A DNA stretch of 64,000 bases, from positions 1 through 64,000 of the forward strand of contig DASZUU010000036.1 in assembly GCA_035547425.1 (NCBI GenBank), given 5' to 3'. Source of the stretch: Alloacidobacterium sp035547425 (GTDB lineage: Bacteria > Acidobacteriota > Terriglobia > Terriglobales > Acidobacteriaceae). Below the pieces are notes generated by a model. That model was not told the DNA's origin, ran no database searches, and saw nothing but the letters and a program-made list of their open reading frames with translations. The position numbers were made by a program, and so were the translations under genes. Shown piece after piece: positions 26,618-35,503 of this stretch (position 1 is its first letter; each line of letters opens with the position of its first letter).

Positions 26618-27475
26618 ATGCGACGCATAGCCATTATTTCCAAGCCGCAGAAAGAAGAGCTGCTGACGCTCCTGCCGGAGCTGATTCTCTGGCTTCGCGC
26701 GCGCGGCTATGAGCCGGTCCTCGATCCTGTCAGCGGAAATTACGCTCTTGAAAAAAATGTAGTGCCGCGCGGAGAAATGCCTTCGTACAATCCCGAACTG
26801 GTCATTGTGCTCGGCGGCGACGGCACGCTCCTGGCGGCAGCGCGCGTCTTCTCCAAAACCAACACACCCATTATGAGCGTGAACCTGGGCTCGCTCGGTT
26901 TCCTCACAGAAGTGCGCCTTGCCGATATCTACTCCACGCTGGAGGGCTGGTGCGATAACTGTTGCACCATTGACACTCGCGCCATGCTGCACAGCGAGCT
27001 ATGGCGCGACGGCAAAATCTTTGCCGAGCATGAAGCGCTGAACGATGTCGTCCTGGCCAAAGGCGCCATCGCCCGCATGGTCAATTTCACTATCAGGCTC
27101 GAAGGCCAGCTGGTTGCATCCTTCCGCGCCGATGGCGTCATTGTCTCGACGCCGACAGGTTCCACAGCCTATTCTCTTGCCGCAAATGGCCCCATCGTCG
27201 TGCCGGACGTGGATGCCCTGATCGTGTCTCCCGTCTGTCCGCATCTGCTGACTTTGCGGCCTATGGTCATGCGCGGAAGTGCAAATCTCAGCGTCAGCGT
27301 GGAAGGCATTCCCGACCAGACTTATCTCACCGTAGACGGGCAGGAAGCGATCCCTTTAAACCTGGGCGATGAACTGCGCTGTCGCCGTTCGCAACATGGC
27401 GTGCGACTGGTCAGGCTGGGTACGGCGGGCTTCTTCGATGTCCTGCGCTCAAAGTTGAAGTGGGGAGAACGCTAA
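26618..27475 (+). CDS. nadK: NAD kinase
   Basis: A 285-residue ATP-NAD kinase producing NADP. The catalytic motif GGDGTLLAAARVF, the NLGSLGFLTE segment and the NAD-binding TGSTAYSLAANGPIVVPD are all present and intact. Length is normal. It follows tlyA on the same strand and probably shares its transcript. The 140-base region downstream to the convergent lipoprotein gene has no clear terminator. Confidence 0.95.
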   Translation: MRRIAIISKPQKEELLTLLPELILWLRARGYEPVLDPVSGNYALEKNVVPRGEMPSYNPELVIVLGGDGTLLAAARVFSKTNTPIMSVNLGSLGFLTEVRLADIYSTLEGWCDNCCTIDTRAMLHSELWRDGKIFAEHEALNDVVLAKGAIARMVNFTIRLEGQLVASFRADGVIVSTPTGSTAYSLAANGPIVVPDVDALIVSPVCPHLLTLRPMVMRGSANLSVSVEGIPDQTYLTVDGQEAIPLNLGDELRCRRSQHGVRLVRLGTAGFFDVLRSKLKWGER

Positions 27476-27616
27476 GTCTCACCCGGCCTTCAGATCGATT
27501 CATCGAAAGAACATGTGCTGGTATCGCGATCACAGGGGCCAATCTTGCGAGTCCTTTCGCTACGGCAGAGCCCTCTGCTTCGGCGCAATTACAGCGAAAT
27601 ACAGAAATATCGATAG

Positions 27617-28213
27617 CTACTTCTTGGTCAGCTCCTCAAGCAAAACTTTCGCCTTGGTAGCCAGCGTCTGAGCGCCATCGAGATCATTATCGGCAAGTGC
27701 TTGCTTCGCTTTGGTCAGGAAAGTTTTGATCTGCGTGGCGATCGTCTGCTCATCGTTGTTCAGCGTGCGCTTGATGCCCGTCAGCCCGGTTTCCGTATTG
27801 TTAATTAGCAACTCAACATCTCGCCTGCCGTTGACTGCGCTTTCCCCGGTTGCCGATAGCTGGCCGATGGGTGAGGCGTCCGGCGTAATGCCAGCCGCCA
27901 CCGTGGTCTGGGGTTTCTCTGCCGGTTGCGGATTGGTCGTTTCTGCCGCCGGCTTCGCTGAGGCAGTACGATGGTGATTCGCCTTGTGAGGACGCGGCTT
28001 CTCTTCGGTTTCCGACGTCGTATTTGCGGCAACTGTCACATCTGGAGGAGAAGGCGGAGGCAATGCCGGCAGCTCCGGCACGTGAGCCATCGTCGACGGA
28101 GGGGGAGCAGGTGCCTGTGCCTGTTGCGGAGGCGCAGCCTTTGTCTTATGCCGGCATCCCGGTATAAACAAAAGGAATAGCGATATCACCGCAGCTTTGC
28201 TTGCGGTTTTCAT
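27617..28213 (-). CDS. Putative lipoprotein encoded with a two-component system
   Basis: A 198-residue protein starting MKTASKAAVISLFLLFIPGCRH. The signal peptide ends in a lipobox-like LFIPGC, although Pro at -2 is unusual. A Pro/Ala-rich linker (about residues 25-100) is followed by a C-terminal alpha-helical part rich in Thr/Lys/Leu (LINNTETGLTGIKRTLNNDEQ, ending KVLLEELTKK). The ATG overlaps the histidine kinase stop as ATGA and is preceded by AAGGAG, so it is translated with the kinase. Function unknown; it may modulate the sensor at the membrane. Confidence 0.78.
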   Translation of the reverse strand: MKTASKAAVISLFLLFIPGCRHKTKAAPPQQAQAPAPPPSTMAHVPELPALPPPSPPDVTVAANTTSETEEKPRPHKANHHRTASAKPAAETTNPQPAEKPQTTVAAGITPDASPIGQLSATGESAVNGRRDVELLINNTETGLTGIKRTLNNDEQTIATQIKTFLTKAKQALADNDLDGAQTLATKAKVLLEELTKK

Positions 28214-30147
28214 GCCCAAGGCTCCTTAGAAATCACGGTGTTGCCAGGCGTGGTCCCAGTGTCCAGATATCCACGCAATTTTGCATCAGAAGGGTTAACG
28301 ACTGGAATTTTTAGTATGAATGTCGTTCCCTGGCCCATTTGTGATTTTACGTCAAGCTGCCCGTTATGCAGCTGCACAATACGATACGTCATTGCAAGTC
28401 CAATGCCGCTACCGTCTTTTTTGGTCGTGAAATACAAATTGAATATTTTGGATCGAATATCGTCTGGGATGCCTTCTCCCTGATCCGCGATGCTCAGCAG
28501 TGCCCAGCGAGTGTCTTCCGTCAGGCTTACGTGTAAATTCCCGCCCTGCCCCATCGCCTGGGCTCCATTCAGAACCACATTAAGCAGCGCCTGGCGCATC
28601 AGGTCCGCGTCAATCTTCGCGACAATCGGATGCGCCGGTAACTCATTGATAACACGTACATTTCTCGTTTCCAGCTCTACCGACGCCAGAGCCAGCACCG
28701 AGTTCACAATCGTGCGCAAATCCTGGTCGTGCAGGCGTAGTTCTACCGGGCGGGAGAAATCTACCAGCGTCTGCACCACGCGATCCAATCGCTGGATTTC
28801 ATTCTGAATCACATCCAAGTGCCGGATAGCGGGAGAATCCGGCGCATTCATCTTGTTCCTCAGCAATTCCAGATGGACAACAATGGCGTTGATGGGATTC
28901 TTGACTTCATGGCCCACGCCCGAAGTCAGCTGCCCGATAGCCGCCATACGACGGGAAAGCTCCAGCTCCGACTCGATCTCCTGCACAGATTCGATATCGT
29001 GCAGAGTAAGCAGCGCCCCCAGGCCATGGCGCTGTTCGCTGGCGCGCTCATCATGAATAAAATCGAGAGAGACTTCCACCCGGCGGCCTGTTTCCGTAAT
29101 GATTTCCTCCTGTACCAGGGAAATGCCGCGATCAAAGGCCTCGCGCACAATATTACCCAGAACGGTCGTGCGGTCAAAAATCTCATGCACGCTGGCGCCG
29201 AGAATATGGTCGCGTTCCACGTTGAGATAGCGCTCGATGGAGCTGCTGACCAGCACTGCCCGCGCATCGTGCGTAAACAGCATCATGCCGTCCTGCAGAT
29301 TCGTCAGTATCTGGTCCAGGTTTCCTTTCAACGTGGCAAAGACCTCTTCCACGTTGCGAATGCGCCGTCCCAGCCGTTCGATCTTATGCGAAACCTGGAC
29401 GACCGTATCGTGTGATTCGGTTTCCGCCTCCAGTTCGCCCACTGCCTCGGCTCCCGCTGCCGCCGCCAGCGCGTCAAGGCGTTGGCTGATAACGGTGATC
29501 GGGCGCAGCGCCACATTCGACACGAACGCTGAAATAATAATCGTGATCAGAATCGTAAAGCCGATCAGGCTGATCGTCTCGAACAACCATGGACGAAATG
29601 TATTGCTGAGGAATGTGGTGCGGATGCCGATCTGCACATTGGCAAGCGTTTTTCCCTGGCGCTCCAATCCTAAGGCAACGTTATAAACCCGCGCCGGGCC
29701 AAACATGATCTTCAATGTCTGAACAACATTCAAATGGCGCAATGTGGCGTAATCCGGACGCGCCGGCAGAACCTGATCCGGCTGCGTTGGGTCCGTACTG
29801 ATATAAGCGCGGTTATCGCCGTCTACGATCGAGATATCAAAAACCGTTGGCGAATAGCTGATGACCGAATTGAGCAGAGCATTCAGGCCTTCGTCATGGC
29901 GCAGCGCCGTCGCTACCGCCGCGCGTAGCTGTGCCGGATCATCCGCATTGATAACCATATTGCGCGTGCCGTTTTCAATTGCCTGGCGCGTCGCAAACTG
30001 CAACTGGTGCGCGATGATATCGGTCGCGTTATACGATTGCTCGATGTGCTCCCGAAGCAGTTGGCTGAAATAAAGCCACGAAAGCACCGTAACCGCCACA
30101 AACACCAGGGCGGTGCTCGCCATTACGAGTTTGGTCTTAAGCCTCAT
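28210..30147 (-). CDS. NtrB-type membrane sensor histidine kinase
   Basis: A 645-residue kinase. A first membrane helix (VMASTALVFVAVTVLSWLYF), a periplasmic sensor domain of about 160 residues, a second helix (LIGFTILITIIISAFVS), a HAMP segment, a PAS domain and the catalytic core follow in order. The phospho-acceptor is His413 in GVGHEVKNPINAI; ATP-binding boxes are NVVLNGAQAMG, DQGEGIPDD and GSGIGLAMTYRIV. It phosphorylates the NtrC-like regulator encoded just upstream, 24 bases away. The ligand is unknown. ATG 30147 is preferred to the TTG at 30159. Confidence 0.93.
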   Translation of the reverse strand: MRLKTKLVMASTALVFVAVTVLSWLYFSQLLREHIEQSYNATDIIAHQLQFATRQAIENGTRNMVINADDPAQLRAAVATALRHDEGLNALLNSVISYSPTVFDISIVDGDNRAYISTDPTQPDQVLPARPDYATLRHLNVVQTLKIMFGPARVYNVALGLERQGKTLANVQIGIRTTFLSNTFRPWLFETISLIGFTILITIIISAFVSNVALRPITVISQRLDALAAAAGAEAVGELEAETESHDTVVQVSHKIERLGRRIRNVEEVFATLKGNLDQILTNLQDGMMLFTHDARAVLVSSSIERYLNVERDHILGASVHEIFDRTTVLGNIVREAFDRGISLVQEEIITETGRRVEVSLDFIHDERASEQRHGLGALLTLHDIESVQEIESELELSRRMAAIGQLTSGVGHEVKNPINAIVVHLELLRNKMNAPDSPAIRHLDVIQNEIQRLDRVVQTLVDFSRPVELRLHDQDLRTIVNSVLALASVELETRNVRVINELPAHPIVAKIDADLMRQALLNVVLNGAQAMGQGGNLHVSLTEDTRWALLSIADQGEGIPDDIRSKIFNLYFTTKKDGSGIGLAMTYRIVQLHNGQLDVKSQMGQGTTFILKIPVVNPSDAKLRGYLDTGTTPGNTVISKEPWA

Positions 30148-30171
30148 GCAATATTGCAAAGGGGAGCACGG

Positions 30172-31569
30172 TTACTCGTTCACCATGTCCGCGCCTGCGC
30201 TTCCGTATTCCTTCAGCTTGTTGTGCAGAGTCTTAAGGCTGATACCAAGAATCTCCGCAGCCTTGGTTTTATTGTTATGCGTCGATTCAAGCGTCTTCAT
30301 GATGAGCCTCCGTTCCGCCTCATCCACCGTTGTCCCGACTTCAACCTGCACTACATTCGCATCGCTTTCGACAATCTGCCTGGTCGGCCTGTTGCCAAAG
30401 CCCGGAGGCAAATGCCGGGCGTCCAGATAGCCCTCGCCGCATAGAATAACGGCGCGTTCGATGGTATTTCGCAGCTCTCGAACATTTCCCGGCCAGTCAT
30501 AGGTCATCAACCGGGCCATAATCTCTTCATTCACCCCTACGATCTGCCGTTCGTGTTTTTCGTTCATATCCCGCAGCATCGAATCGACAATGGCCGGAAT
30601 ATCTTCCTTATGTTCGCGCAATGGAGGCATGTGAATGTTAAAAACGTTCAGCCGATAATAAAGATCGCCCCGCAATTCGCCGGCAGCTACCGCGTCTTCC
30701 GGAATTTTGTTTGTGGCTGCAAGCACGCGTACGTCCACCGGAGACTCAATTTTGCTGCCCAAGCGACGCAATTTGCGGTCTTCCAGTACGCGCAGCAGCT
30801 TGGCCTGGGTTCCTACCGGCATTTCGCCAATTTCATCCAGCAGCAGCGTGCCTTCCTCCGCCAGCTCAAAGCAGCCGGCGCGGCGCTCCAATGCGCCGGT
30901 AAATGCGCCTTTCTCATGGCCGAAAATTTCACTCTCGATCAAGGTTTCCGGAATGGCCGCGCAGTTTACGGCAACAAAGGGCTTGTTCTTGCGCGGGCTT
31001 AGGTCGTGCAGCGTGCGCGCAACCAGCTCTTTGCCTGTTCCGCTCTCCCCGGTAATCAGCACCGAAACGTTGCTTCCGGCTACGCGCTCGATCAGGCCAA
31101 ACAGCTCCTGCATCTTTTTCGAGGACCCAACCAGAGGCCCCAGCACGCCGGTATCGCGCAGCTTGCGGCGCGTGACTTCCAGCTCCTGCTGGGTTTCGCG
31201 CTGGCGGCTGGCATTGGCAAGAATCGTGCGCAGGCGATTGGGATCGATCGGCTTCTGAATAAAATCATAAGCGCCGATTTTCATCGCTTCGACGGCCTGT
31301 TCAATGCTCCCCTGCGCCGTAATCACAATCACCGCCTGGTCCTGCTGCTTGAGTTCTCCCAGGCGTTCCAGCAGTTCCAGGCCGTCCATGCGGGGCATTT
31401 TCAGGTCAGTCAACACAATGCCTGGTTGCCAGGCCTGGGCCCGCTCCAGCCCCTCAAGGCCGTCGCGGGCTGTATCTGTGCGGTATCCCCAGCCGGAAAC
31501 CAGTTCTGCAAGTCCCGTTAGAGCGTTTTCTTCATCTTCGACGATCAAGACTTTTTCGTGAATGGGCAT
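30172..31569 (-). CDS. NtrC-family sigma-54-dependent response regulator
   Basis: A 465-residue activator. The receiver domain has Asp55 in LTDLKMPRMDG. The AAA+ domain has Walker A GESGTGKE (about residues 171-178), the sigma-54 contact loop GAFTGA, and Walker B LLLDEIGEMP. The Fis-type HTH is NNKTKAAEILGISLKTLHNKLKEYG. It would activate sigma-54 promoters, and the matching rpoN lies at the start of this window. It is the first gene of an operon with the histidine kinase and the small lipoprotein. A 27-base palindrome lies 63 bases upstream. Confidence 0.95.
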   Translation of the reverse strand: MPIHEKVLIVEDEENALTGLAELVSGWGYRTDTARDGLEGLERAQAWQPGIVLTDLKMPRMDGLELLERLGELKQQDQAVIVITAQGSIEQAVEAMKIGAYDFIQKPIDPNRLRTILANASRQRETQQELEVTRRKLRDTGVLGPLVGSSKKMQELFGLIERVAGSNVSVLITGESGTGKELVARTLHDLSPRKNKPFVAVNCAAIPETLIESEIFGHEKGAFTGALERRAGCFELAEEGTLLLDEIGEMPVGTQAKLLRVLEDRKLRRLGSKIESPVDVRVLAATNKIPEDAVAAGELRGDLYYRLNVFNIHMPPLREHKEDIPAIVDSMLRDMNEKHERQIVGVNEEIMARLMTYDWPGNVRELRNTIERAVILCGEGYLDARHLPPGFGNRPTRQIVESDANVVQVEVGTTVDEAERRLIMKTLESTHNNKTKAAEILGISLKTLHNKLKEYGSAGADMVNE

Positions 31570-31631
31570 TCGTTCTGGCGTACAACCTCGCTTTGGGGGG
31601 ACTTCTTCGTTTGTAACACGGTCATATGGAG

Positions 31632-31658
31632 CTTGACTCGCTAATTGAGCAAGTCAAG
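31632..31658. promoter_or_regulatory. 27-base near-perfect palindrome upstream of ntrC-like operon
   Basis: Arms CTTGACTcGCT and AGCaAGTCAAG flank a five-base centre; 11 of 13 possible pairs match. It lies between the divergent response-regulator operon (- strand) and the DoxX-like gene (+ strand), so it could be a dimer-binding operator for either. A hairpin in the RNA is the alternative, but no T-run follows on either strand. Confidence 0.55.
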
Positions 31659-31810
31659 GGCCATCCGCCACGATCATTCTCGATTCACCATCTTTTTCCA
31701 CCTGTTCACCCTCACAATCCTATCGTGCCGGGGAATCCATGGAAAAAGAAGCCCGGAATTTCACTAAACTCGCGGACGCAAAGAACTTAGGTATTTGGGA
31801 GGAGCCAATC

Positions 31811-32611
31811 ATGAAGCTGATGCGACAGCCGGGAACGGCCATCTTTGCCTCCGGAATGATCTTTATGGGGATTCTGGCGCTGATTTATGGCGATTTTGCG
31901 CTGGTTTGGCAGCCCGTGGCCTCCTGGGTTCCGGGCCGTGCCCTTCTCGCCTATCTATCGGGAATCATCATGCTGGCGGGCGGCCTAGGGCTGCTCATAG
32001 AAAATGCCGCCCACTGGTCGGTTCGTATTTTATTCGCCTATCTGATCATATGGCTGTTTTTGAAAGTGCCCACCCTCGTTGTTGCTCCGCAAATAGAAGG
32101 CGTATGGCTCGGCTTCGGTGAAATCGGTGTACTTCTTTCCGGTGGATGGACGATTTTTGCTCACCTTGCAAACCTCGACGAAAGATCGCCCTTCCGTTTT
32201 CTCGCGGGAGAGCAGGGAATCCGGGCAGCCCGGATATTTTTCGCGCTATCCGTCATCCCGATTGGTCTTGGCCACCTTTTTTATGTAAAAGAAACCGTTG
32301 CCCTGGTGCCCGCATGGCTTCCTTATCGCACCGGATGGGCATTGCTGACCGGCCTCGGGCAAATCGCCTGTGCCTTGGGCGTATTGTTGAAAATCTTGCC
32401 CCGTCTGGCGGCGGCAATTGAAGCAGCCATGATCACGCTCTTTGCCGTCCTCGTATGGGCCCCGAAGGTATTGGCAGCGCCCCGCGACAGATTCTCATGG
32501 ACTGCATTTCTCATCTCATGGGCGATTGCAGTCGGTGCCTGGGTCGTCGCCCTCAATATTCCATCGAAAGAGCCGTCGCAACAGAAACAGCGTACAGTCT
32601 CCATTGCATAG
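31811..32611 (+). CDS. DoxX-like multi-pass membrane protein
   Basis: A 266-residue hydrophobic protein, probably eight membrane segments in two similar halves (GTAIFASGMIFMGILALIYG and GIRAARIFFALSVIPIGLGH), each with four helices as in DoxX-like proteins. The repeated pattern R-x-FF/FAS...G...L suggests an internal duplication. No catalytic motif is visible. ATG 31811 is chosen because GGGAGGAGCC precedes it; a 24-residue upstream extension to 31739 is unlikely. Function unknown; DoxX relatives act in redox or quinone-linked processes. Confidence 0.75.
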   Translation: MKLMRQPGTAIFASGMIFMGILALIYGDFALVWQPVASWVPGRALLAYLSGIIMLAGGLGLLIENAAHWSVRILFAYLIIWLFLKVPTLVVAPQIEGVWLGFGEIGVLLSGGWTIFAHLANLDERSPFRFLAGEQGIRAARIFFALSVIPIGLGHLFYVKETVALVPAWLPYRTGWALLTGLGQIACALGVLLKILPRLAAAIEAAMITLFAVLVWAPKVLAAPRDRFSWTAFLISWAIAVGAWVVALNIPSKEPSQQKQRTVSIA

Positions 32612-32691
32612 ATGATGCTCTTCGCCGTTCTCTGGTTCGATCGCGCAGTTCAGTAAATTGAATAGCATTGCTGTCTGCTGCACTCCGCCCA

Positions 32692-32719
32692 TTGTCTTGA
32701 TTGCAGGATGTTGTAAAAT
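32692..32719 (+). promoter_or_regulatory. Likely sigma-70-type promoter for the zinc-ribbon gene
   Basis: TTGTCT (32692-32697) and TAAAAT (32714-32719) are separated by 16 bases, giving a start near 32726 and a leader of about 130 bases before the zinc-ribbon ATG. It is the best-scoring pair by eye in the 247-base gap; the long leader could hold regulation. Confidence 0.4.
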
Positions 32720-32858
32720 GGAAAAAGCGAGTCCGACGTTCTTCTGTATCGTTCCCGAGGAGTCCGGCCGCCGAGCTTTGTTGGCGAGCTTCCCAGTGTC
32801 ACCCTGGATGTGAAAGCCCCAAAACATTGCAACGATATTGATGAGGAGACAGAGTTCC

Positions 32859-33038
32859 ATGGCTAAAATCGCCAAAACAGCAGACCGCAAGAAGGTAATG
32901 GACACGTCCAAGAGCACCGATTGTCCCAAGTGCAGCAAGCCCACCCGCATCGTCAAGCGGGTCAAGGACCGCGAGCGCGGCATCCCCGGCGGTGTCTACA
33001 TCTCCTGCTCCGCCTGCGATTTCTACGAAAAGCTCTAA
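32859..33038 (+). CDS. Small zinc-ribbon protein, 59 residues
   Basis: The protein has a basic N-terminus (MAKIAKTADRKKVMDTSK) and a four-Cys zinc ribbon: CPKCSKPTRIV, then GVYISCSACDFYEKL. The ATG at 32859 follows GAGGAG; an upstream in-frame TTG at 32838 would add seven residues. It has its own candidate promoter and a convincing downstream terminator, so it is a monocistronic, probably well-expressed gene. Zinc ribbons of this size bind nucleic acid or ribosomes, or act as small regulators. I do not recognise a named family. Confidence 0.82.
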   Translation: MAKIAKTADRKKVMDTSKSTDCPKCSKPTRIVKRVKDRERGIPGGVYISCSACDFYEKL

Positions 33039-33058
33039 TCGCAGCTCTGGATTCACAC

Positions 33059-33085
33059 GGCTCAGCCCATAGGGTTGGGCCTTTT
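33059..33085 (+). terminator. Rho-independent terminator after the zinc-ribbon gene
   Basis: GGCTCAGCCC and GGGTTGGGCC pair over ten positions, two of them G-U, with a three-base loop, followed by TTTT and then CATTT. It starts 21 bases after the stop codon at 33038. Confidence 0.8.
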
Positions 33086-33128
33086 CATTTCCGGAACTGA
33101 ATAGCCGCGCAGCGCGTAAACATCGGTA

Positions 33129-34700
33129 ATGAACGCAAGCATGCCTGTGCCTGTCTCCATCCGGGAAGAGCGCCAGCCTTTTTTCCTGCTGTCCGGAACC
33201 GCCATCGTTCTTTACGTCGCCTTTGCCCGCATCATTCTTTACTTCTTTGCCGGCCCGAATTACGGCTACTTCCGCGACGAGCTGTATTACCTCGCCTGCG
33301 GCGAACACCCGGCATGGGGATACGTCGATCAGCCTCCACTCATCGCGTGGCTTGCATGGCTGCTCGAGCACTCCATCGGCACATCCTTATGGGGGCTGCG
33401 CCTCTTGCCCGCTCTTGCCGGAGCAGGAACCGTCGTCCTCGCAGGACGGCTTGCCTGTGAGCTGGGAGGCCGCCGCTGGGCCATGTTCCTCGCCGCTCTC
33501 GCTGCCTTGATGGCTCCAGTCGGATTGGCGCTCTCGCACCTCTTCACCATGAACGCCTTCGACCCGCTGCTGTGGACGGCAATGGCCTGGCTTCTCGTCC
33601 GCATCGCGAAAACCGGAAACGAACGCCTCTGGCTCACCGTCGGAATCCTTGCCGGCATCGCCATCCTCAATAAATATGGAGTCATCTTCTGGCTCTCCGG
33701 AGTCATCCTCGGCCTGTGCCTCACAACACTGCGTGAAAGCCTGCGGCATCGCTGGTTCTGGATCGGTTGCGCGCTCACAACCATCCTTTCGCTGCCAAAC
33801 TTCCTATGGCAGTGGCGCTACCAGTTTCCATTCCTGCAACTGATGCACAATATCCGCGCCGGTGGCCGCGACATCTCCCTTCCGCCGCTGCCATATCTGC
33901 AGGCGCAGGCGCAGATGCTCGGTTTCGTCGCCGCTGTTCTCGTCATCTTTGCGCTGTTGTTCGCCTTCTCCAGGCCGGGACGAGCATTTCGCGCTCTTGG
34001 ATGGGCCTACCTCGTATTCCTCGGCGAAATGATGTTCCTGCACGGCAAAATGTACTATCTCGCGCCCGTGTATCCCATGATGTTCGCCGCGGGAGCCGTC
34101 TGGCTGGAACACGCCACCACGCGCAAAGCCTGGATATGGGCAAAACCGGCGCTTGCGCTGGGCATCGTTATTGTCAGCGGCATCTATCTGCCCACTATTC
34201 TGCCCGTCCTGAGCGTCCCGCATTTTCTCGCATACGAGCACAAAATGGGCGTAGAGCAGCAAAAATTCGAGCACTCCACGCAAGGCGTGCTCCCGCAGCT
34301 CTATGCCGACATGTTCGGATGGGAAGAGATCGTGCAGCGTGTAGCCGCGTACTACCACACGCTCTCACCGCAAGAGCAGCAGAAGACCGCCATCTTTGCC
34401 AACAATTACGGCGAAGCTGGAGCCATCGACTTCTTCGGCCCAAAATACGGCCTGCCGAAATCCATCGGCGGCCATCAGACTTACTGGATATGGGGCCCGC
34501 GCAATTACACCGGCGAAAGCATCATCGTTCTCGGTGAAGGCGACGAAAGCAACATGCAGAATGACTGCGCCAGCTACTCGATCATCGGGACCACAAAATA
34601 CCCACTCTCGCGGCCCGATGAGTGGATGCCCATCTACCATTGCCGGGACTTCAAATGGAACCTGCAAACATTCTGGCCCAACCTGAAGCAATGGCACTGA
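33129..34700 (+). CDS. ArnT/PMT-like membrane glycosyltransferase
   Basis: A 523-residue GT-C-fold protein with about ten membrane segments. The first periplasmic loop has the catalytic acidic motif YFRDELYYLACGEHP followed by GYVDQPPLIAWLAWL, as in GT39/GT83 (PMT/ArnT) enzymes that transfer sugars from polyprenyl phosphate. The C-terminal soluble part (about residues 360-523) is periplasmic, with FANNYGEAGAIDFFGPKYG. The acceptor is unknown: lipid A, protein and polysaccharide are all possible. It stands alone between the zinc-ribbon gene and pyrF. Confidence 0.88.
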   Translation: MNASMPVPVSIREERQPFFLLSGTAIVLYVAFARIILYFFAGPNYGYFRDELYYLACGEHPAWGYVDQPPLIAWLAWLLEHSIGTSLWGLRLLPALAGAGTVVLAGRLACELGGRRWAMFLAALAALMAPVGLALSHLFTMNAFDPLLWTAMAWLLVRIAKTGNERLWLTVGILAGIAILNKYGVIFWLSGVILGLCLTTLRESLRHRWFWIGCALTTILSLPNFLWQWRYQFPFLQLMHNIRAGGRDISLPPLPYLQAQAQMLGFVAAVLVIFALLFAFSRPGRAFRALGWAYLVFLGEMMFLHGKMYYLAPVYPMMFAAGAVWLEHATTRKAWIWAKPALALGIVIVSGIYLPTILPVLSVPHFLAYEHKMGVEQQKFEHSTQGVLPQLYADMFGWEEIVQRVAAYYHTLSPQEQQKTAIFANNYGEAGAIDFFGPKYGLPKSIGGHQTYWIWGPRNYTGESIIVLGEGDESNMQNDCASYSIIGTTKYPLSRPDEWMPIYHCRDFKWNLQTFWPNLKQWH

Positions 34701-34722
34701 GCCGCCGGCTCAGTGCCCGCAG

Positions 34723-35490
34723 TCAGCGAGCCATCTCCCGCAGAATCTCCCCCGCCGCCGCCGCAGGATCGGCAGCTTGCGTAATCGGACGCCCCACAAC
34801 AAGATAATCTGCCCCCGCAGCAAGCGCCGTAAAGGGCGTGGCAATCCGTTTCTGGTCGCCGATCTCGGCTCCCGCAGGACGAATCCCCGGCGTCACCAGC
34901 GTCGAGCCGGGAAGGCTCTGTCGCATCTGCCCAGCTTCTTCCGGGCTGCACACCAATCCGGAAATCCCCGCGCCCGCGGCAACTTTGGCCAGCCGCACTG
35001 CCTGTTCGCCCGGAGATGCCGAAACGCCGACAGCCTCCAGTTGCGCGGCATCCATACTGGTCAAAACCGTAACCGCCAGCAGTCGCGGCGGTTGCTGCGA
35101 TCCAGCCGCGGCATCGGCGGCGGCAGCCAGCATCACCGGCCCGCCCCCGGCATGTACCGTCAGCATGTCGGCTCCCAGCCCGGCAACCGAGCGCACCGCC
35201 CCGGCCACGGTATTCGGAATATCGTGCAATTTCAGGTCTAAAAAAACAGAAAATCCGCGCTTTTTCAGCGCTTCTACAACTACATTTCCTGCCGCCAGAT
35301 ACAGTTCCAGCCCCACCTTGAACCAGCGGCACTGTCCGTCAAGGCGGTCCACCAGGGCAAGCGCCTTTGCGGCGTCTGGAAAGTCCAGGGCAACGATGAG
35401 TTTTTCGGCTGGTAAGCGATTGGGGTCAGGGCGTCCCTGCGCGGCTTGGCGCGCAGGGGCCTCCTGCGGTACACGTTCAGAGGGGATCAT
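34723..35490 (-). CDS. pyrF: Orotidine-5'-phosphate decarboxylase
   Basis: Catalyses the last step of UMP synthesis. The 255-residue protein has the substrate motif IVALDFPDAA, the catalytic core FLDLKLHDIPNTVAGAV (Asp-Lys-x-x-Asp), and the C-terminal phosphate-binding VGRPITQAADP. The ATG at 35490 lies 13 bases after the rlpA stop; a TTG at 35517 would add nine residues and overlap rlpA. A 25-residue lead precedes the family core. It follows rlpA closely on the same strand. Confidence 0.94.
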   Translation of the reverse strand: MIPSERVPQEAPARQAAQGRPDPNRLPAEKLIVALDFPDAAKALALVDRLDGQCRWFKVGLELYLAAGNVVVEALKKRGFSVFLDLKLHDIPNTVAGAVRSVAGLGADMLTVHAGGGPVMLAAAADAAAGSQQPPRLLAVTVLTSMDAAQLEAVGVSASPGEQAVRLAKVAAGAGISGLVCSPEEAGQMRQSLPGSTLVTPGIRPAGAEIGDQKRIATPFTALAAGADYLVVGRPITQAADPAAAAGEILREMAR

Positions 35491-35503
35491 CTCAAAGACA
35501 ATA

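Noticed and set aside
31575..31591. Possible sigma-54 promoter (TGGC ... CGC) near the NtrC-type gene
   Set aside because: The GG and GC elements are one base further apart than the required ten-base spacing, and the orientation does not fit the response regulator operon.
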